64,000 bases of DNA from Clostridium sp. Cult1 (lineage in GTDB: Bacteria > Bacillota > Clostridia > Tissierellales > Tepidimicrobiaceae). The stretch spans positions 2,322,761-2,386,760 of the forward strand of contig NZ_PPXW01000001.1 in the NCBI RefSeq assembly GCF_021655095.1, read 5' to 3'. Position numbers and translations under genes: made by a program. The notes under the pieces are model-generated. The model saw nothing but the letters and a program-made list of their open reading frames with translations, was not told the DNA's origin and did no database searches. The number at the start of each line of letters is the position of its first letter. The stretch's first letter is position 1. This document shows, piece by piece, positions 33,579-43,411 of this stretch.

Positions 33579-34016
33579 ATGTCAAAATATAAAAAACCTA
33601 ATAAAGAAGAATTAAAACAAAAATTAAACCCAATTCAATATAAGGTAACTCAAGAAAATGGAACGGAAAGGCCTTTTCAAAATGATTATTGGGATCATGA
33701 AGAGGAAGGAATCTATGTGGATATAGTTACTGGAGAACCACTATTCAGCTCAAAGGATAAATATGATGCAGGTTGTGGATGGCCTAGTTTTACTAAACCT
33801 ATAGATGAAGAAAATGTAAAGGAAAAACTAGACACTAGCCATGGTATGATAAGGACAGAAGTTAGAAGTAAATATGGGGACTCTCATCTAGGTCATGTTT
33901 TTCCCGATGGACCAAAGGATAAAGGTGGATTGAGATATTGTATTAACAGTGCTGCATTAAGGTTTATTAAAAAAGAGGATATGGAAAAGGAAGGGTATGG
34001 AGATTATCTATGGTGA
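33579..34016 (+). CDS. msrB: Peptide-methionine (R)-S-oxide reductase MsrB
   Basis: This 145-residue MsrB reduces methionine-R-sulfoxide in proteins. The family core is clear: [54 protein letters not shown] and the catalytic Cys in [11 protein letters not shown]. The active site residue is Cys, not selenocysteine. Start ATG 33579 is behind ACGAGGTGATTCT. An in-frame upstream start is rejected, as it lacks a ribosome binding site. The usual zinc CxxC pairs are absent, so it is the zinc-free form. Confidence 0.93.
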   Translation: MSKYKKPNKEELKQKLNPIQYKVTQENGTERPFQNDYWDHEEEGIYVDIVTGEPLFSSKDKYDAGCGWPSFTKPIDEENVKEKLDTSHGMIRTEVRSKYGDSHLGHVFPDGPKDKGGLRYCINSAALRFIKKEDMEKEGYGDYLW

Positions 34017-34132
34017 TTCTAGGGGATAATTAAGTTATTTTTATAATATATATTCACTACCAAATCATATACTAATAATGATATAATATAATTAAAGGGT
34101 TTTACTATTATATTGGTAGGGAGATAGATTAT

Positions 34133-34354
34133 TTGAAAGCTAAAAAGATGATAGCACCTATAATAATTACAATTCTATTAATAATATATCTATCATTTTT
34201 CATATGGGGTTGGTCTTGTATTAATGCACCTTTTGGGGTGAAGTTAATTGGACTATTAATTCCATTATTCCTAATAGGCGTTAGTATGTTTGTATTAATT
34301 GAAAGAATAAAGGAGATAAGGAGTGGGGAAGAGGATGATCTTAGTAAATACTGA
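34133..34354 (+). CDS. Small two-helix membrane protein
   Basis: This 73-residue protein has two membrane segments (about 7-28, IAPIIITILLIIYLSFFIWGW; and about 36-56, VKLIGLLIPLFLIGVSMFVL) and a charged C-terminal tail. The family is not recognised. The start is a TTG behind GGTAGGGAGATAGATTA. It overlaps the YbjQ-family gene by 20 bases and is probably co-transcribed with it, which is common for YbjQ genes preceded by a small membrane protein. Confidence 0.65.
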   Translation: MKAKKMIAPIIITILLIIYLSFFIWGWSCINAPFGVKLIGLLIPLFLIGVSMFVLIERIKEIRSGEEDDLSKY

Positions 34355-34646
34355 TTATATATCTGGCAAGGACCTTGAAATGCTTGGGTTAGTTAAAGGA
34401 AGTACCATTCAGAGTAAAAATATAGGAAGAGACATAACCCAAGGATTTAAGACTATTGTTGGAGGAGAATTAAAGGCATATAATGAAATGATGAATGATG
34501 CCAGAGCATTGGCTACTAAAAGAATGGTAGAGGAAGCTGAAAGTTTAGGAGCAGATGCAGTAGTAAATATTCGTTATTCTTCAGCTGCAATTATGCAAGG
34601 GGCTGCTGAAGTTATTGCTTATGGAACAGCGGTTAAGTTTAAGTAG
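34335..34646 (+). CDS. YbjQ-family (UPF0145) protein
   Basis: This 103-residue protein of the YbjQ/UPF0145 family, often annotated as heavy-metal-binding, has no proven function. Family features are SGKDLEMLGLVKGSTIQSKNIG (as LGLVKGSTIQSKNIG), DARALATKRMVEEAESLGADA and VNIRYSS. Members form pentamers resembling dodecins. ATG 34335 is chosen because the family starts MILVNT; a GTG 12 bases upstream is in frame but adds residues not usual for the family. A strong terminator follows. Confidence 0.85.
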   Translation: MILVNTDYISGKDLEMLGLVKGSTIQSKNIGRDITQGFKTIVGGELKAYNEMMNDARALATKRMVEEAESLGADAVVNIRYSSAAIMQGAAEVIAYGTAVKFK

Positions 34647-34666
34647 CAAGCTAAGATTACTAATTT

Positions 34667-34711
34667 AAGGTTATAGCAAATACTAAGGGATTTGCTATAA
34701 CCTTATTTTTT
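34667..34711. terminator. Terminator after the YbjQ-family gene
   Basis: AAGGTTATAGCAAAT pairs perfectly with ATTTGCTATAACCTT (15 bp, 8-base loop), followed by ATTTTTT. The gene on the other strand converges from the right. Confidence 0.88.
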
Positions 34712-34796
34712 AGTAATTCTAAAAATTAATACCTAATAAATGAGAAATTAAGGATTAACAAGGGAGATGTAATAGAAACCATTGTTTTTGCTGAAA

Positions 34797-35921
34797 TTAT
34801 AATGGATAGCCTTTATTATAATGATTATATAAATCATCCCATATAACCTCAATATATTTTTTTACTATGTCTTCCTTAACATACTTTTTCGATTCTTGGA
34901 AGGCTTTATCGGAATAAGATTTGAAAGTATCTTCATCTTTTAATATTTCCTCAATAGCCCTTTCTACTCCTTCTATATCTCCATATGGAATCAACTTCCC
35001 AGCACCAGGGACTACGATAGACTTGGCTGCTGGATAGGAATCATAAACGATGACAGGCATACCCACGGAATAGGCTTCTACTATGACATTTCCAAAACCT
35101 TCATAATTTGATAACAATAATAATATGCTGTTATCGTATGCTACTTCACTTATATCTTTAATAACTCCTTTTACATTTACTTTTGAAAGCTCTAACAAAA
35201 CTTTGCTAATTCCATCTCCATAGGCATTTATCTGATATTTGGGATATATTCTATCTGCCAGTTTTACATATTCCTTAATATTTTTTTGTATTATATCAAA
35301 TCTACCCATGTACATTAAATTATTAGTATATTTACATATTTGGATCCTAGATGTTTTGGATGGATTAGGGACTATATATGATTTGAAATTATATTCAACT
35401 TTTGAGTTTTCTAGTATCTTTATTATTTCTTTTCTATCTTCTTCTGTGTAAAATAAGAATTTATCAATATATTTTATTCTATCTTCTAGGATAAAAGGAA
35501 TCTTATTACTATCTATAGTACCAAATGTAATATCTGGCCTATTAGATTGGAATATTATTATTTCATTTTTTTGTAAATCCGTTTTAGATAGAAATATCAG
35601 TTTCTGTACACCAAAGACTACTATTTTTGAATTTGGTTCTATAATTTCCTCCTGAATCTGTTTATTATTTGGATCAAATATATTTATATATCGTTTTAAT
35701 TTTTCGCTCTTACTTGAAGCTATACTATAGGTTTCTACATTAGATAATTTATCTAATTTTATATCCTTTTTATTATGGACTAAGGGGATTTCTACAAATT
35801 TTTGTTTAGGCATAGCTTCTTCTATTAATCGAATTATAGTTTGTACTCCGCCTATTGTTTGAGAACATCTATTAGATAAAAAATAGACAATATTATTATT
35901 AGATTCATAGTTCATTTCCAT
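34797..35921 (-). CDS. Glycosyltransferase, family 4 / group 1 type
   Basis: This GT-B fold glycosyltransferase has about 374 residues. The C-terminal half carries LMYMGRFDIIQKNIKEYVKL and LLLLSNYEGFGNVIVEAYS with the E-x7-E-type motif, then GMPVIVYDS. The N-terminal IGGVQTIIRLIEE is the acceptor loop of this class. No membrane segments are seen. The acceptor is unknown; it may act in cell-surface polysaccharide or teichoic acid synthesis. Starts at GTG 35927, ATG 35921 and ATG 35915 are close. AAGGTGAT fits the two ATGs better. Confidence 0.85.
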   Translation of the reverse strand: MEMNYESNNNIVYFLSNRCSQTIGGVQTIIRLIEEAMPKQKFVEIPLVHNKKDIKLDKLSNVETYSIASSKSEKLKRYINIFDPNNKQIQEEIIEPNSKIVVFGVQKLIFLSKTDLQKNEIIIFQSNRPDITFGTIDSNKIPFILEDRIKYIDKFLFYTEEDRKEIIKILENSKVEYNFKSYIVPNPSKTSRIQICKYTNNLMYMGRFDIIQKNIKEYVKLADRIYPKYQINAYGDGISKVLLELSKVNVKGVIKDISEVAYDNSILLLLSNYEGFGNVIVEAYSVGMPVIVYDSYPAAKSIVVPGAGKLIPYGDIEGVERAIEEILKDEDTFKSYSDKAFQESKKYVKEDIVKKYIEVIWDDLYNHYNKGYPL

Positions 35922-35997
35922 TATCACCTTATTAACTTTCGTATTTATATTATACCTATCTTATCTTTAGTTGATTACAAACTATTTATGTATGGAT

Positions 35998-36897
35998 TTA
36001 CTTTTTATTTTCATCATTACAATCTTCTACTCCTGTATTTTTCATAATAGCAGCATAGGCTCCATTGATTTCGCCTCCTAATACTATCATTATACTGGTT
36101 ATATAAAGCCAGATTAACAGTACTATTATTCCTCCAAGGCTGCCATAGGTTCTGGAATATTTTCCAAAATTATTTACATAATAGGAGAAGACCATAGAGG
36201 CTATTATCCATCCGGTAGTAGTAAAGACTGCTCCTGGTAGGGTATGACTAAGCTTTAACTTAAGGCCTTCTTCTGGAGTAGGACTTAGTTTATATAGTAG
36301 GGCAAATATGATTATCATAGATACAAAGGGAATTATAATCCTTAGCAGCTCCCATAAGTGGAAAAACAAATTAGCAGCACCTATTAAGGCAAAAAGGTTA
36401 TTCCCTATAATCTCACCAAAGACCAACATAGCCAATACTATTATTACTAAAAGAGCTAAAGCTATGGTAAAAATAATTGCTAGACCTTTTAATCTCCAAT
36501 AAGGCCTTTTTTTCTTTACATTGTAGGCCTTGTTAATGGCTCTAATTATGGCGGTAATCCCTAAGGAACCAGACCAAAGAGTCAATATAATTCCCAGTGA
36601 TAAAAGGGTATCGGAGCTAGAGATAACTATTTCTTTTACTATATTTTTAAGAAAAGTTTGAGTTTCTAAAGGTAACATAATCAATAGATTATCCAATACA
36701 TTTTCCTGAGTAATAGAAGTATATCTAAGTATATTTAGAAAAAAGATCAAAAAAGGGAAAATGGATAATATTAAATAATAGGTAAGCTGTGCTCCTACGG
36801 CAGTTACCTCATCCTCTCTAATTCCACAAATCAGTTCATCTAAGAAATGGTACCATTTCTTATTCTCATATTTCTTTAATTTATCCTTAATATTCAA
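35998..36897 (-). CDS. YihY/BrkB-family integral membrane protein
   Basis: The 299-residue protein has about six membrane segments. Typical family sequence is seen: VTAVGAQLTYYLILSIFPFL near residue 35, LGIILTLWSGSLGITAIIRA, SPTPEEGLKLKLSHTLPGAV (20 residues) and IIVLLIWLYITSIMIVLGGE. The family was once annotated as ribonuclease BN, which is wrong. BrkB is linked to serum resistance in Bordetella, but the general function is unknown. It is a single gene, divergent from the next one on the plus strand. Confidence 0.9.
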   Translation of the reverse strand: MNIKDKLKKYENKKWYHFLDELICGIREDEVTAVGAQLTYYLILSIFPFLIFFLNILRYTSITQENVLDNLLIMLPLETQTFLKNIVKEIVISSSDTLLSLGIILTLWSGSLGITAIIRAINKAYNVKKKRPYWRLKGLAIIFTIALALLVIIVLAMLVFGEIIGNNLFALIGAANLFFHLWELLRIIIPFVSMIIIFALLYKLSPTPEEGLKLKLSHTLPGAVFTTTGWIIASMVFSYYVNNFGKYSRTYGSLGGIIVLLIWLYITSIMIVLGGEINGAYAAIMKNTGVEDCNDENKK

Positions 36898-37039
36898 TAT
36901 TAATCCCGCCCTATTAAAATTAATTATTTTAGTATCTATTGGTATAATACAATATTATAATATATAATAAATACATCTACAAATATTATTATTCTTAATC
37001 AATTTAATTATGATAATAGAGAGATTGGGAGGAAATTCT

Positions 37040-38137
37040 ATGAGGGGTTGGATAGGATTATTGGTGGTAGGACTATTGCTAGGTGCTTTGGTATTTTCAA
37101 TATATCCAAATAATTCAATGGATGCTGATATAGAGGGAAGAGATAATATAATAGAGCATAAAGAATTTGGAGACTACACTGTTTATATTGAGAAACCAAA
37201 AGAGGGAGAAAATAGATTAAAAGTTGCTAATTCTAAAGATGGAAAAGTGAAGAATATAGAAGGAATCATTGGAGAGTTTTATGGCATAGATTGGTCTAAG
37301 GATGGCAGATACTTTATAGTAAATGAAGGTACTGGAATTATAAAAATTACCTATTTAATATCTTTGAAAGACCTTGAAGATATAATAAGCATTCCCACTA
37401 TAGGGAATATAGTTTGGTCTCCTGATTCAACTAAATTATTACTTGGAGTAGAGAATAATAAAAAGAGAGCTATAAAAGGGGAATTAAAGGGAACTATAGA
37501 TTTAGCCATTTACTATATAAACAGTGGAACTGTAGAGCCTTTATTAGAGGCAGATGAATATGTAGACTATTGGCCTGAATATTGGGATGAGGATAACAAT
37601 ATTGGATATAAGAAGATTAATGAAGCAGGAGAAGAAAAATTATCTATAAAATATGAACCTACTAAGGAAGAGCAGGTAATGGATATAATCTATAATAATA
37701 AAGATCTGAATAATGGAGAAGAGTTCTTAAAACTATTATCTCAGTTAGATTTAAATAGATTAGAGTATTTTTATGGAGAAGGTAGTGTATTAGAAATATT
37801 AGAGTGGTTATCATTTCAACAATTTGAAGATGAAGAAGATTTAATTATTTTAATTAATTTAATAGATGAATTTCTAGGAGAAGAGTACTATAAATTCGTG
37901 GAGAGTATTGCAAATAACTATTTAAGGGATAAAATAAAATTTATAAAAGCTTTGGCACAGGTTCCAGAAAAAACTGAAGAAATTGCTGTAGGTTTACACG
38001 ATATGAGGGTTTATGATAGAGATGGTGAAAATATATTTGTAGATTTAGATATGATAATAAACTCTGAAGAATTGTCTGAGGAGGAGAAAAAGGTTGGTAT
38101 AGATTTAATTAATTTCTATACTGCCTGTGATACGTGA
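37040..38137 (+). CDS. Membrane-anchored protein with beta-propeller-like domain
   Basis: The protein has 365 residues. The N-terminal membrane anchor is at about 3-22 (GWIGLLVVGLLLGALVFSI). The next 170 residues have WD/TolB-like propeller repeats (YGIDWSKDGRYFIVNEG; NIVWSPDSTKLLLGVEN). The C-terminal half is acidic and helical (ILEWLSFQQFEDEEDLIILI). The family is not recognised; it may be an extracytoplasmic sensor or a component of spore or cell-envelope processes. ATG 37040 behind GGGAGGAAATTCT is chosen over an in-frame ATG 30 bases upstream. Confidence 0.7.
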   Translation: MRGWIGLLVVGLLLGALVFSIYPNNSMDADIEGRDNIIEHKEFGDYTVYIEKPKEGENRLKVANSKDGKVKNIEGIIGEFYGIDWSKDGRYFIVNEGTGIIKITYLISLKDLEDIISIPTIGNIVWSPDSTKLLLGVENNKKRAIKGELKGTIDLAIYYINSGTVEPLLEADEYVDYWPEYWDEDNNIGYKKINEAGEEKLSIKYEPTKEEQVMDIIYNNKDLNNGEEFLKLLSQLDLNRLEYFYGEGSVLEILEWLSFQQFEDEEDLIILINLIDEFLGEEYYKFVESIANNYLRDKIKFIKALAQVPEKTEEIAVGLHDMRVYDRDGENIFVDLDMIINSEELSEEEKKVGIDLINFYTACDT

Positions 38138-38143
38138 AGGTAA

Positions 38144-38168
38144 AATAGAGGGGTGGGGCCCCTCTATT
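38144..38168. terminator. Bidirectional terminator
   Basis: AATAGAGGGG-TGGGG-CCCCTCTATT is followed by ATTTT on the plus strand and preceded by TTTTA-type sequence for the minus strand. It lies between two convergent genes and touches the stop codon of the right-hand one. Confidence 0.85.
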
Positions 38169-40143
38169 ATTTTAAATACCTATCAAACCAGCCTGTAATT
38201 TCTTTCAGTCTTCTAAGCCTATGTTTTGGTTTACCAGATCTGCTTAATTCATGATTTTCTCCTTTAAATAGGCAAAGCCTTGATTCTACACCATGGTATT
38301 TTAATGCGGTGAACATCTGTATTGCTTCAGCCATCCAACAGCGATAATCTTCTTCTGAATGGATGAATAGGGTAGGAGTCATTACTTTATGAGCATATTT
38401 TAATGGGGAATGGAACCATAATTTGTCCACATCTTCCCAAGGAGTGGCTCCTTGTTGGTCATCGACAAAAAAGTATCCAATATCTGTGGTACCAAATTTT
38501 GAAACCCAGTTAGATATACTTCTTTGGGAGGCAGCTGCTTTAAATCTGTTGGTATGACCTATTATCCAATTAGTCATAAATCCTCCATAGGAACCTCCAG
38601 TAACCCCTAATCTATCTTCATCTATGAAAGGATAGTTTTCCAATACTATATCAGTAAATTTCATTATATCTTTATAGTCTATAGTACCGTACTTATCCCT
38701 TATATCAGCAAACTCATCTCCTCTACCATCGCTACCTCTTGGATTACAGAAAAATACTACATAGCCTTCATTAGCCCAATATTGCATTTCATGGAAGAAT
38801 ACTTCACCATAGACAGTTTTAGGACCTCCATGAATATCCAAAATCCCTGGATACTTTTTATTTTCATCAAAATCCACAGGCTTTAATACCCAACCTTCAA
38901 TAGTGACCCCTTCTTCTGTTTCAAAGGTTAACCTTTCAGGAATAGATAATTTTTTTTCATCTATTACCCACTGATTATAGTTGGTTAACTGTATTTCTTT
39001 GTAGCTGTCTACCTCATATAGTTCTTGGAGTTTAAGCTCTCTTAATCCTATAAAAATGATCTTTCCATTTAATACATCAAATCCATCAACAGAACCTTTT
39101 TCTATTGTCAATTTCTCAATATTTCCTTTTTGGTCAATCCTATTTATGTAGGAACTATTGTATTCAGTAGTAATAAAATAAAGGTATTCTCCATCTACTT
39201 TCATTGTAGTACTACTTCCATATCTAATATCTGCACCTACTGAGTTCCATAGGCTATAATCAAAACCTTTAGGAGAGATAACCTTTGCATTTCCTTTGTC
39301 ATCCATAATGTAAATATGATTATTTTCATTTACGCCATAGTTGGTCATATGGGATCCTGTAAATATGATTTTATCTTCTAGAAAATCTGCATAGGAATAG
39401 GAGAAAGGATCATCATGAGTTATTTTTTCTAAAGTATTTTCTTTTATATGGTAAATATATAAATCTGATCTAATATGCATTTTATCTATAAAGGAATTGG
39501 CAATGATAATCGCTCTAGACTTATCTTGATTTAATTTAAAACTTTCAACATCAGTGAATTCATCAGTAATTGGAGTGATTTCATTTTCTTCTAAATTATA
39601 AATATATAATCGATTCCTTTTTTTATTAGTAAATCCTTGTCCATTGGACCAAAAAGGGATCTCATCAATGACCTGATAATCTTTTTCATCTTCCTTTTCT
39701 TCTTTAGATAATCCTTCTAGTTTTAATTTGTTATGGTCATATAATGCTGTAAGGATGAAGCTATTTTCGTCTAATATTTCTATTTTATTTACATTTAAGG
39801 GAATTTCCAAGACTTTGTTGGCTTCTCCACCTAGTAGGGATATTTCATAATAACAGGTTAAATCTTCTCCGTTTTCTTTACGGGATTTATCTTTTTCATC
39901 TCTTAGGGCAGGGAAGAGTATGGTATCTTCATCTTTGAATAGGAAACTATTTTCTTCATTTCCAGCAGTTAATTTAAAAGGTTGGCCTTTTTCCATATTA
40001 TAGATGTATATATTGGATAAATATTTATTTTTCTCTACATCCATTTGATGGAGGAGAAAAGCTAAGTTTTTCCCATTAGGAGAATATTGAATTCCAGATA
40101 AAAACTTATACTTTGTAAAATCATCTAAACGTAAATTTTCCAT
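38167..40143 (-). CDS. S9-family prolyl oligopeptidase / acylaminoacyl peptidase
   Basis: This 658-residue serine peptidase has an N-terminal beta-propeller (about 1-390; repeats such as GIQYSPNGKNLAFLLHQMD) and a C-terminal alpha/beta hydrolase. The nucleophile is in GVTGGSYGGFMTNWIIG, and PGILDIHGGPKTVYGEVFFH forms the oxyanion region. The Asp is in SEEDYRCWMAEA and the His in GENHELSRSGKP. These enzymes cleave short peptides in the cytosol. The gene has a strong ribosome binding site AAGGAGGGATTCT. It fits with the YfcC, PepT and PepD genes just downstream as part of peptide use. Confidence 0.93.
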   Translation of the reverse strand: MENLRLDDFTKYKFLSGIQYSPNGKNLAFLLHQMDVEKNKYLSNIYIYNMEKGQPFKLTAGNEENSFLFKDEDTILFPALRDEKDKSRKENGEDLTCYYEISLLGGEANKVLEIPLNVNKIEILDENSFILTALYDHNKLKLEGLSKEEKEDEKDYQVIDEIPFWSNGQGFTNKKRNRLYIYNLEENEITPITDEFTDVESFKLNQDKSRAIIIANSFIDKMHIRSDLYIYHIKENTLEKITHDDPFSYSYADFLEDKIIFTGSHMTNYGVNENNHIYIMDDKGNAKVISPKGFDYSLWNSVGADIRYGSSTTMKVDGEYLYFITTEYNSSYINRIDQKGNIEKLTIEKGSVDGFDVLNGKIIFIGLRELKLQELYEVDSYKEIQLTNYNQWVIDEKKLSIPERLTFETEEGVTIEGWVLKPVDFDENKKYPGILDIHGGPKTVYGEVFFHEMQYWANEGYVVFFCNPRGSDGRGDEFADIRDKYGTIDYKDIMKFTDIVLENYPFIDEDRLGVTGGSYGGFMTNWIIGHTNRFKAAASQRSISNWVSKFGTTDIGYFFVDDQQGATPWEDVDKLWFHSPLKYAHKVMTPTLFIHSEEDYRCWMAEAIQMFTALKYHGVESRLCLFKGENHELSRSGKPKHRLRRLKEITGWFDRYLK

Positions 40144-40552
40144 TAGAATCCCTCCTTAAATTTTATGTATAGATATATATATCTATTATACATGAAAAAA
40201 AGGATATAAGTTGTCGTAAATGAAAATATTACATTTTTTTGTCTAAGGTCGTAAAATTAGATGAAAGTTTATATCTTATTTATTGTAGATTTAATAGCAA
40301 AACTGGATTTAGGGTATTTCTCTATATTTTTGGAAATAATAAAAAGAGAAAAGATAATATATGGAATTTTCATAAAATATTTTTTAATAGAAAGTTCACA
40401 AAATTGGTAAGAATTTTAATAGTACTATTTTTTTACTTTAGATTTAAAACAATATTTTATTATGTTATACTTATACGAGATAAAATTGAATCTGCAGATT
40501 CTTAGAATTTATTACAAATAAAACCAAATATTTAAAAAAAGGAGATGAACTA
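40144..40552. other. AT-rich intergenic region before the yfcC-type gene, with a palindrome
   Basis: No convincing gene is present; an 88-codon frame from a TTG lacks a ribosome binding site. A weak promoter, TTTAAA-N17-TATACT, may lie at 40443-40471. The perfect 14-bp palindrome GAATCTGCAGATTC (40488-40501) is about 50 bases before the transporter start, just downstream of that promoter, where an operator could be. Confidence 0.45.
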
Positions 40553-42076
40553 ATGACAAACAAAAAGAAAAACAAGAAAAAACGCCAATTTCCTACAGCT
40601 TTTACAGTATTATTCATAGTTTTGATATTAGCATCTATACTAACTTATATAGTTCCGGCAGGATTATATGAAAAATTAGAATACGATGCAGAGGAAAATG
40701 TTTTTATAAAGACAGACCAAGAAGGCAGTACCGAAACTTTACCTGCTACTCAAGAAACCTTGGATAGTTTAAATATAAATATGGATTTAGAAAAGTTTAC
40801 AGAAGGTGGAATTAGAAAGCCTATAGCAATTCCAGATACTTATAGGAATATAGAGCAATCACCACAAGGACTTTTACCAACTATAATGTCTCCAGTAGAG
40901 GGAGTAATGGATACGGTGGATATCATGGTATTCGTTCTAATTCTTGGAGGTATAATTGGATTAATTAATAAAACTGGAACCTTTGATGCAGGTATTGCTG
41001 CACTGTCAAAGAGGACTAAAGGAAAAGAATTTTTATTGGTAGTAGTAGTTTATGCACTAATAGCTTTAGGAGGAACTACTTTTGGATTAGCGGAAGAAAC
41101 TATAGCTTTATATCCTATATTAATGCCTATATTTATTGCTAGTGGATATGATGCAATAATCTGTATTGCTGCAATATATATGGGATCTTCCATTGGAACA
41201 ATGTTTTCAACTGTAAATCCTTTTTCAGTTGTTATAGCTTCAAATGCAGCTGGAATTTCCTTTAATGAAGGACTAGTAATTCGTATCGTAGCTTTGATTT
41301 TAGCTTCAATTATAACATTAGTATATATATATCGGTATGCTAAAAAAGTAAAAATGGATTCAAAAAATTCTTTAATTCATGACGATATGGGTAGAATAGA
41401 AGAGAGGTTTTTAAAAGACTACAATCCTGACGATGTGGTACCCTTCAATTGGAGAAGAATATTAATACTATTAGTATTCTTAGGAGCATTTCCATTGATG
41501 ATTTGGGGAGTATCCGTTGGCGGATGGTGGTTTGCAGAAATGTCTGCATTATTCTTTGCAGTTGCTTTAATAATAATATTCTTATCTGGACTTTCTGAAA
41601 AAGAAGCGGTTAATACATTTTTAGAAGGAGCAGCAGATTTAATAGGTGTGGTTCTAATAATAGGTGTTGCTAGGGCCATAAATATAGTAATGGATAATGG
41701 AATGATTTCTGATACATTACTTTATTATACATCATCAATAATAGAGAATATGAATTCAGGGTTCTTTGCAGCAGTTCAAATGGTGTTATTTAGTATATTA
41801 GGATTCTTTATACCATCTTCATCAGGCTTAGCTACATTATCAATGCCTATAATGGCGCCTTTAGCTGATACAGTAGGATTATCTAGAGACATAGTAGTTA
41901 CAGCTTATAACTGGGGTCAAGGATGGATGGCCTTTATAACACCAACAGGATTGATTTTAGCAACTCTAGAGATGGTAGATGTAACTTATGATAAATGGTT
42001 AAAGTTCATACTGCCTTTAATGGGTATAGTTGGAGGGTTCTCCATTTTAATGTTAGTATTGCAGACTATAATATAA
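40553..42076 (+). CDS. yfcC: YfcC-family integral membrane transporter
   Basis: This 507-residue membrane protein has about 11-12 hydrophobic segments. The N-terminus shows PTAFTVLFIVLILASILTYI and VPAGLYEKL, typical of the YfcC/DcuC-like superfamily. GGTTFGLAEETIALYPILMP and FIPSSSGLATLSMPIMAPL are the re-entrant loop signatures. Substrates are thought to be amino acids, peptides or C4-dicarboxylates. With PepT and PepD right behind it, peptide or amino acid uptake is the best guess. The start is ATG behind AAAAAGGAGATGAACTA. Confidence 0.88.
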   Translation: MTNKKKNKKKRQFPTAFTVLFIVLILASILTYIVPAGLYEKLEYDAEENVFIKTDQEGSTETLPATQETLDSLNINMDLEKFTEGGIRKPIAIPDTYRNIEQSPQGLLPTIMSPVEGVMDTVDIMVFVLILGGIIGLINKTGTFDAGIAALSKRTKGKEFLLVVVVYALIALGGTTFGLAEETIALYPILMPIFIASGYDAIICIAAIYMGSSIGTMFSTVNPFSVVIASNAAGISFNEGLVIRIVALILASIITLVYIYRYAKKVKMDSKNSLIHDDMGRIEERFLKDYNPDDVVPFNWRRILILLVFLGAFPLMIWGVSVGGWWFAEMSALFFAVALIIIFLSGLSEKEAVNTFLEGAADLIGVVLIIGVARAINIVMDNGMISDTLLYYTSSIIENMNSGFFAAVQMVLFSILGFFIPSSSGLATLSMPIMAPLADTVGLSRDIVVTAYNWGQGWMAFITPTGLILATLEMVDVTYDKWLKFILPLMGIVGGFSILMLVLQTII

Positions 42077-42119
42077 AATCCTCAAAAGTTTAAAACTTCA
42101 TTAAGAGAGGAGAGATTAT

Positions 42120-43331
42120 ATGGAAAAAATCGTAGAAAGGTTTAAAAGGTATATTTCCATAGACACAAAATCTGATGAAAATTCGGAAACATGTCCTAGT
42201 ACAAAGGGACAATTAGAATTGGGAGCTATATTAGTAGAAGAATTAAAGGAATTAGGCCTTGATGATGTAAAACAAGATGAAAACGGCTATGTATATGCTA
42301 CATTAAAATCTAATATTGATAAAGAGGTACCTACAATAGGATTTATAGCACATTTAGACACTAGTCCTGACTTAGATGGGAAATGTACAAATCCCCAAAT
42401 TTTTACTTATGAAGGTGGGGACATTAAATTAAATGACAAATACTCTATGAGTCAAAAGGAATTTCCTTTTTTAAAAGAACTTGTAGGAAAAGAGATTATA
42501 ACTACAGATGGAACTACTTTATTAGGAGCAGATGATAAAGCAGGTATAGCTGCTATTATTGATGCAATGGAATATTTAATCGCAAATCCAGAAATAAAAC
42601 ATGGGGATATTAAAATTGGATTTACACCAGATGAAGAAATTGGCAGAGGGGCAGATTTGTTTGATGTAAAAGGATTTAATGCAGATTTTGCCTATACTGT
42701 AGATGGAGGACCTTTAGGCGAATTGGAATATGAAAACTTTAATGCAGCTAGCGTTAAAATAGAAATTCAAGGTAAAAATGTCCATCCAGGATCAGCTAAA
42801 AATGTGATGATAAATTCTCTTAGAATAGCTATGGAAATTGAAAGTATGTTACCGGTAGAACAAAAACCCGAATATACAGAAGGATATGAAGGATTTTATC
42901 TATTAGACGATATTACAGGGAATGTAGACTATACAGTTGTTAATTATATTATTAGAGATCATTCCATGGAAAAGTTTGAAGAAAAGAAAACTTTATTTAA
43001 GGAAATTATAGATTTTCTAAACAAGAAATATGGCAATATTATAACTATAGAAATAAAGGATAGTTATTATAATATGAGAGAAAAAATAGAACCCCATATG
43101 GAAATAATAGAGCTTGCTAAAAAATCCATGTTAGAACTTGGAATTGAGCCTAATATTAAACCTATTAGAGGGGGAACAGATGGAGCCAGATTATCCTATA
43201 TGGGACTTCCATGTCCTAATATATTTACTGGTGGGTATAATTTTCATGGAAGATTTGAATTAATTCCAATTGAATCTATGAAATTAGCCTCTAAATTGAT
43301 TGTGAAGATCATTGAAAATAATAGTAAGTAA
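42120..43331 (+). CDS. pepT: Peptidase T (tripeptide aminopeptidase)
   Basis: This 403-residue M20B zinc aminopeptidase removes the N-terminal residue from tripeptides. The motifs are YISIDTKSDENS near the start, IGFIAHLDTSPD with the first metal His/Asp, LLGADDKAGIAAIID with the bridging Asp, TPDEEIGRGADLF with the catalytic Glu pair, IRGGTDGARLSYMGLPCPNI (20 residues) and GGYNFHGRFE with the last His. Length is normal for PepT. It is 43 bases behind the transporter, likely the same operon, and is closed by a terminator. Confidence 0.95.
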   Translation: MEKIVERFKRYISIDTKSDENSETCPSTKGQLELGAILVEELKELGLDDVKQDENGYVYATLKSNIDKEVPTIGFIAHLDTSPDLDGKCTNPQIFTYEGGDIKLNDKYSMSQKEFPFLKELVGKEIITTDGTTLLGADDKAGIAAIIDAMEYLIANPEIKHGDIKIGFTPDEEIGRGADLFDVKGFNADFAYTVDGGPLGELEYENFNAASVKIEIQGKNVHPGSAKNVMINSLRIAMEIESMLPVEQKPEYTEGYEGFYLLDDITGNVDYTVVNYIIRDHSMEKFEEKKTLFKEIIDFLNKKYGNIITIEIKDSYYNMREKIEPHMEIIELAKKSMLELGIEPNIKPIRGGTDGARLSYMGLPCPNIFTGGYNFHGRFELIPIESMKLASKLIVKIIENNSK

Positions 43332-43333
43332 AA

Positions 43334-43375
43334 AAATAATAACCTTAGTCCAAGAAAGGATTAAGGTTATTATTT
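43334..43375 (+). terminator. Terminator of pepT
   Basis: AAATAATAACCTTA and TAAGGTTATTATTT form a perfect 14-bp stem around a 14-base loop, followed by CAAAT. The 3' T-run is part of the stem. Confidence 0.75.
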
Positions 43376-43411
43376 CAAATTAGATATTGACTATAAAGAT
43401 GGAGGGAATTT

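Noticed and set aside
40239-40505. 88-codon frame from a TTG
   Set aside because: It has no ribosome binding site, AT-rich composition and no recognisable features; it spans the likely promoter of the transporter gene.
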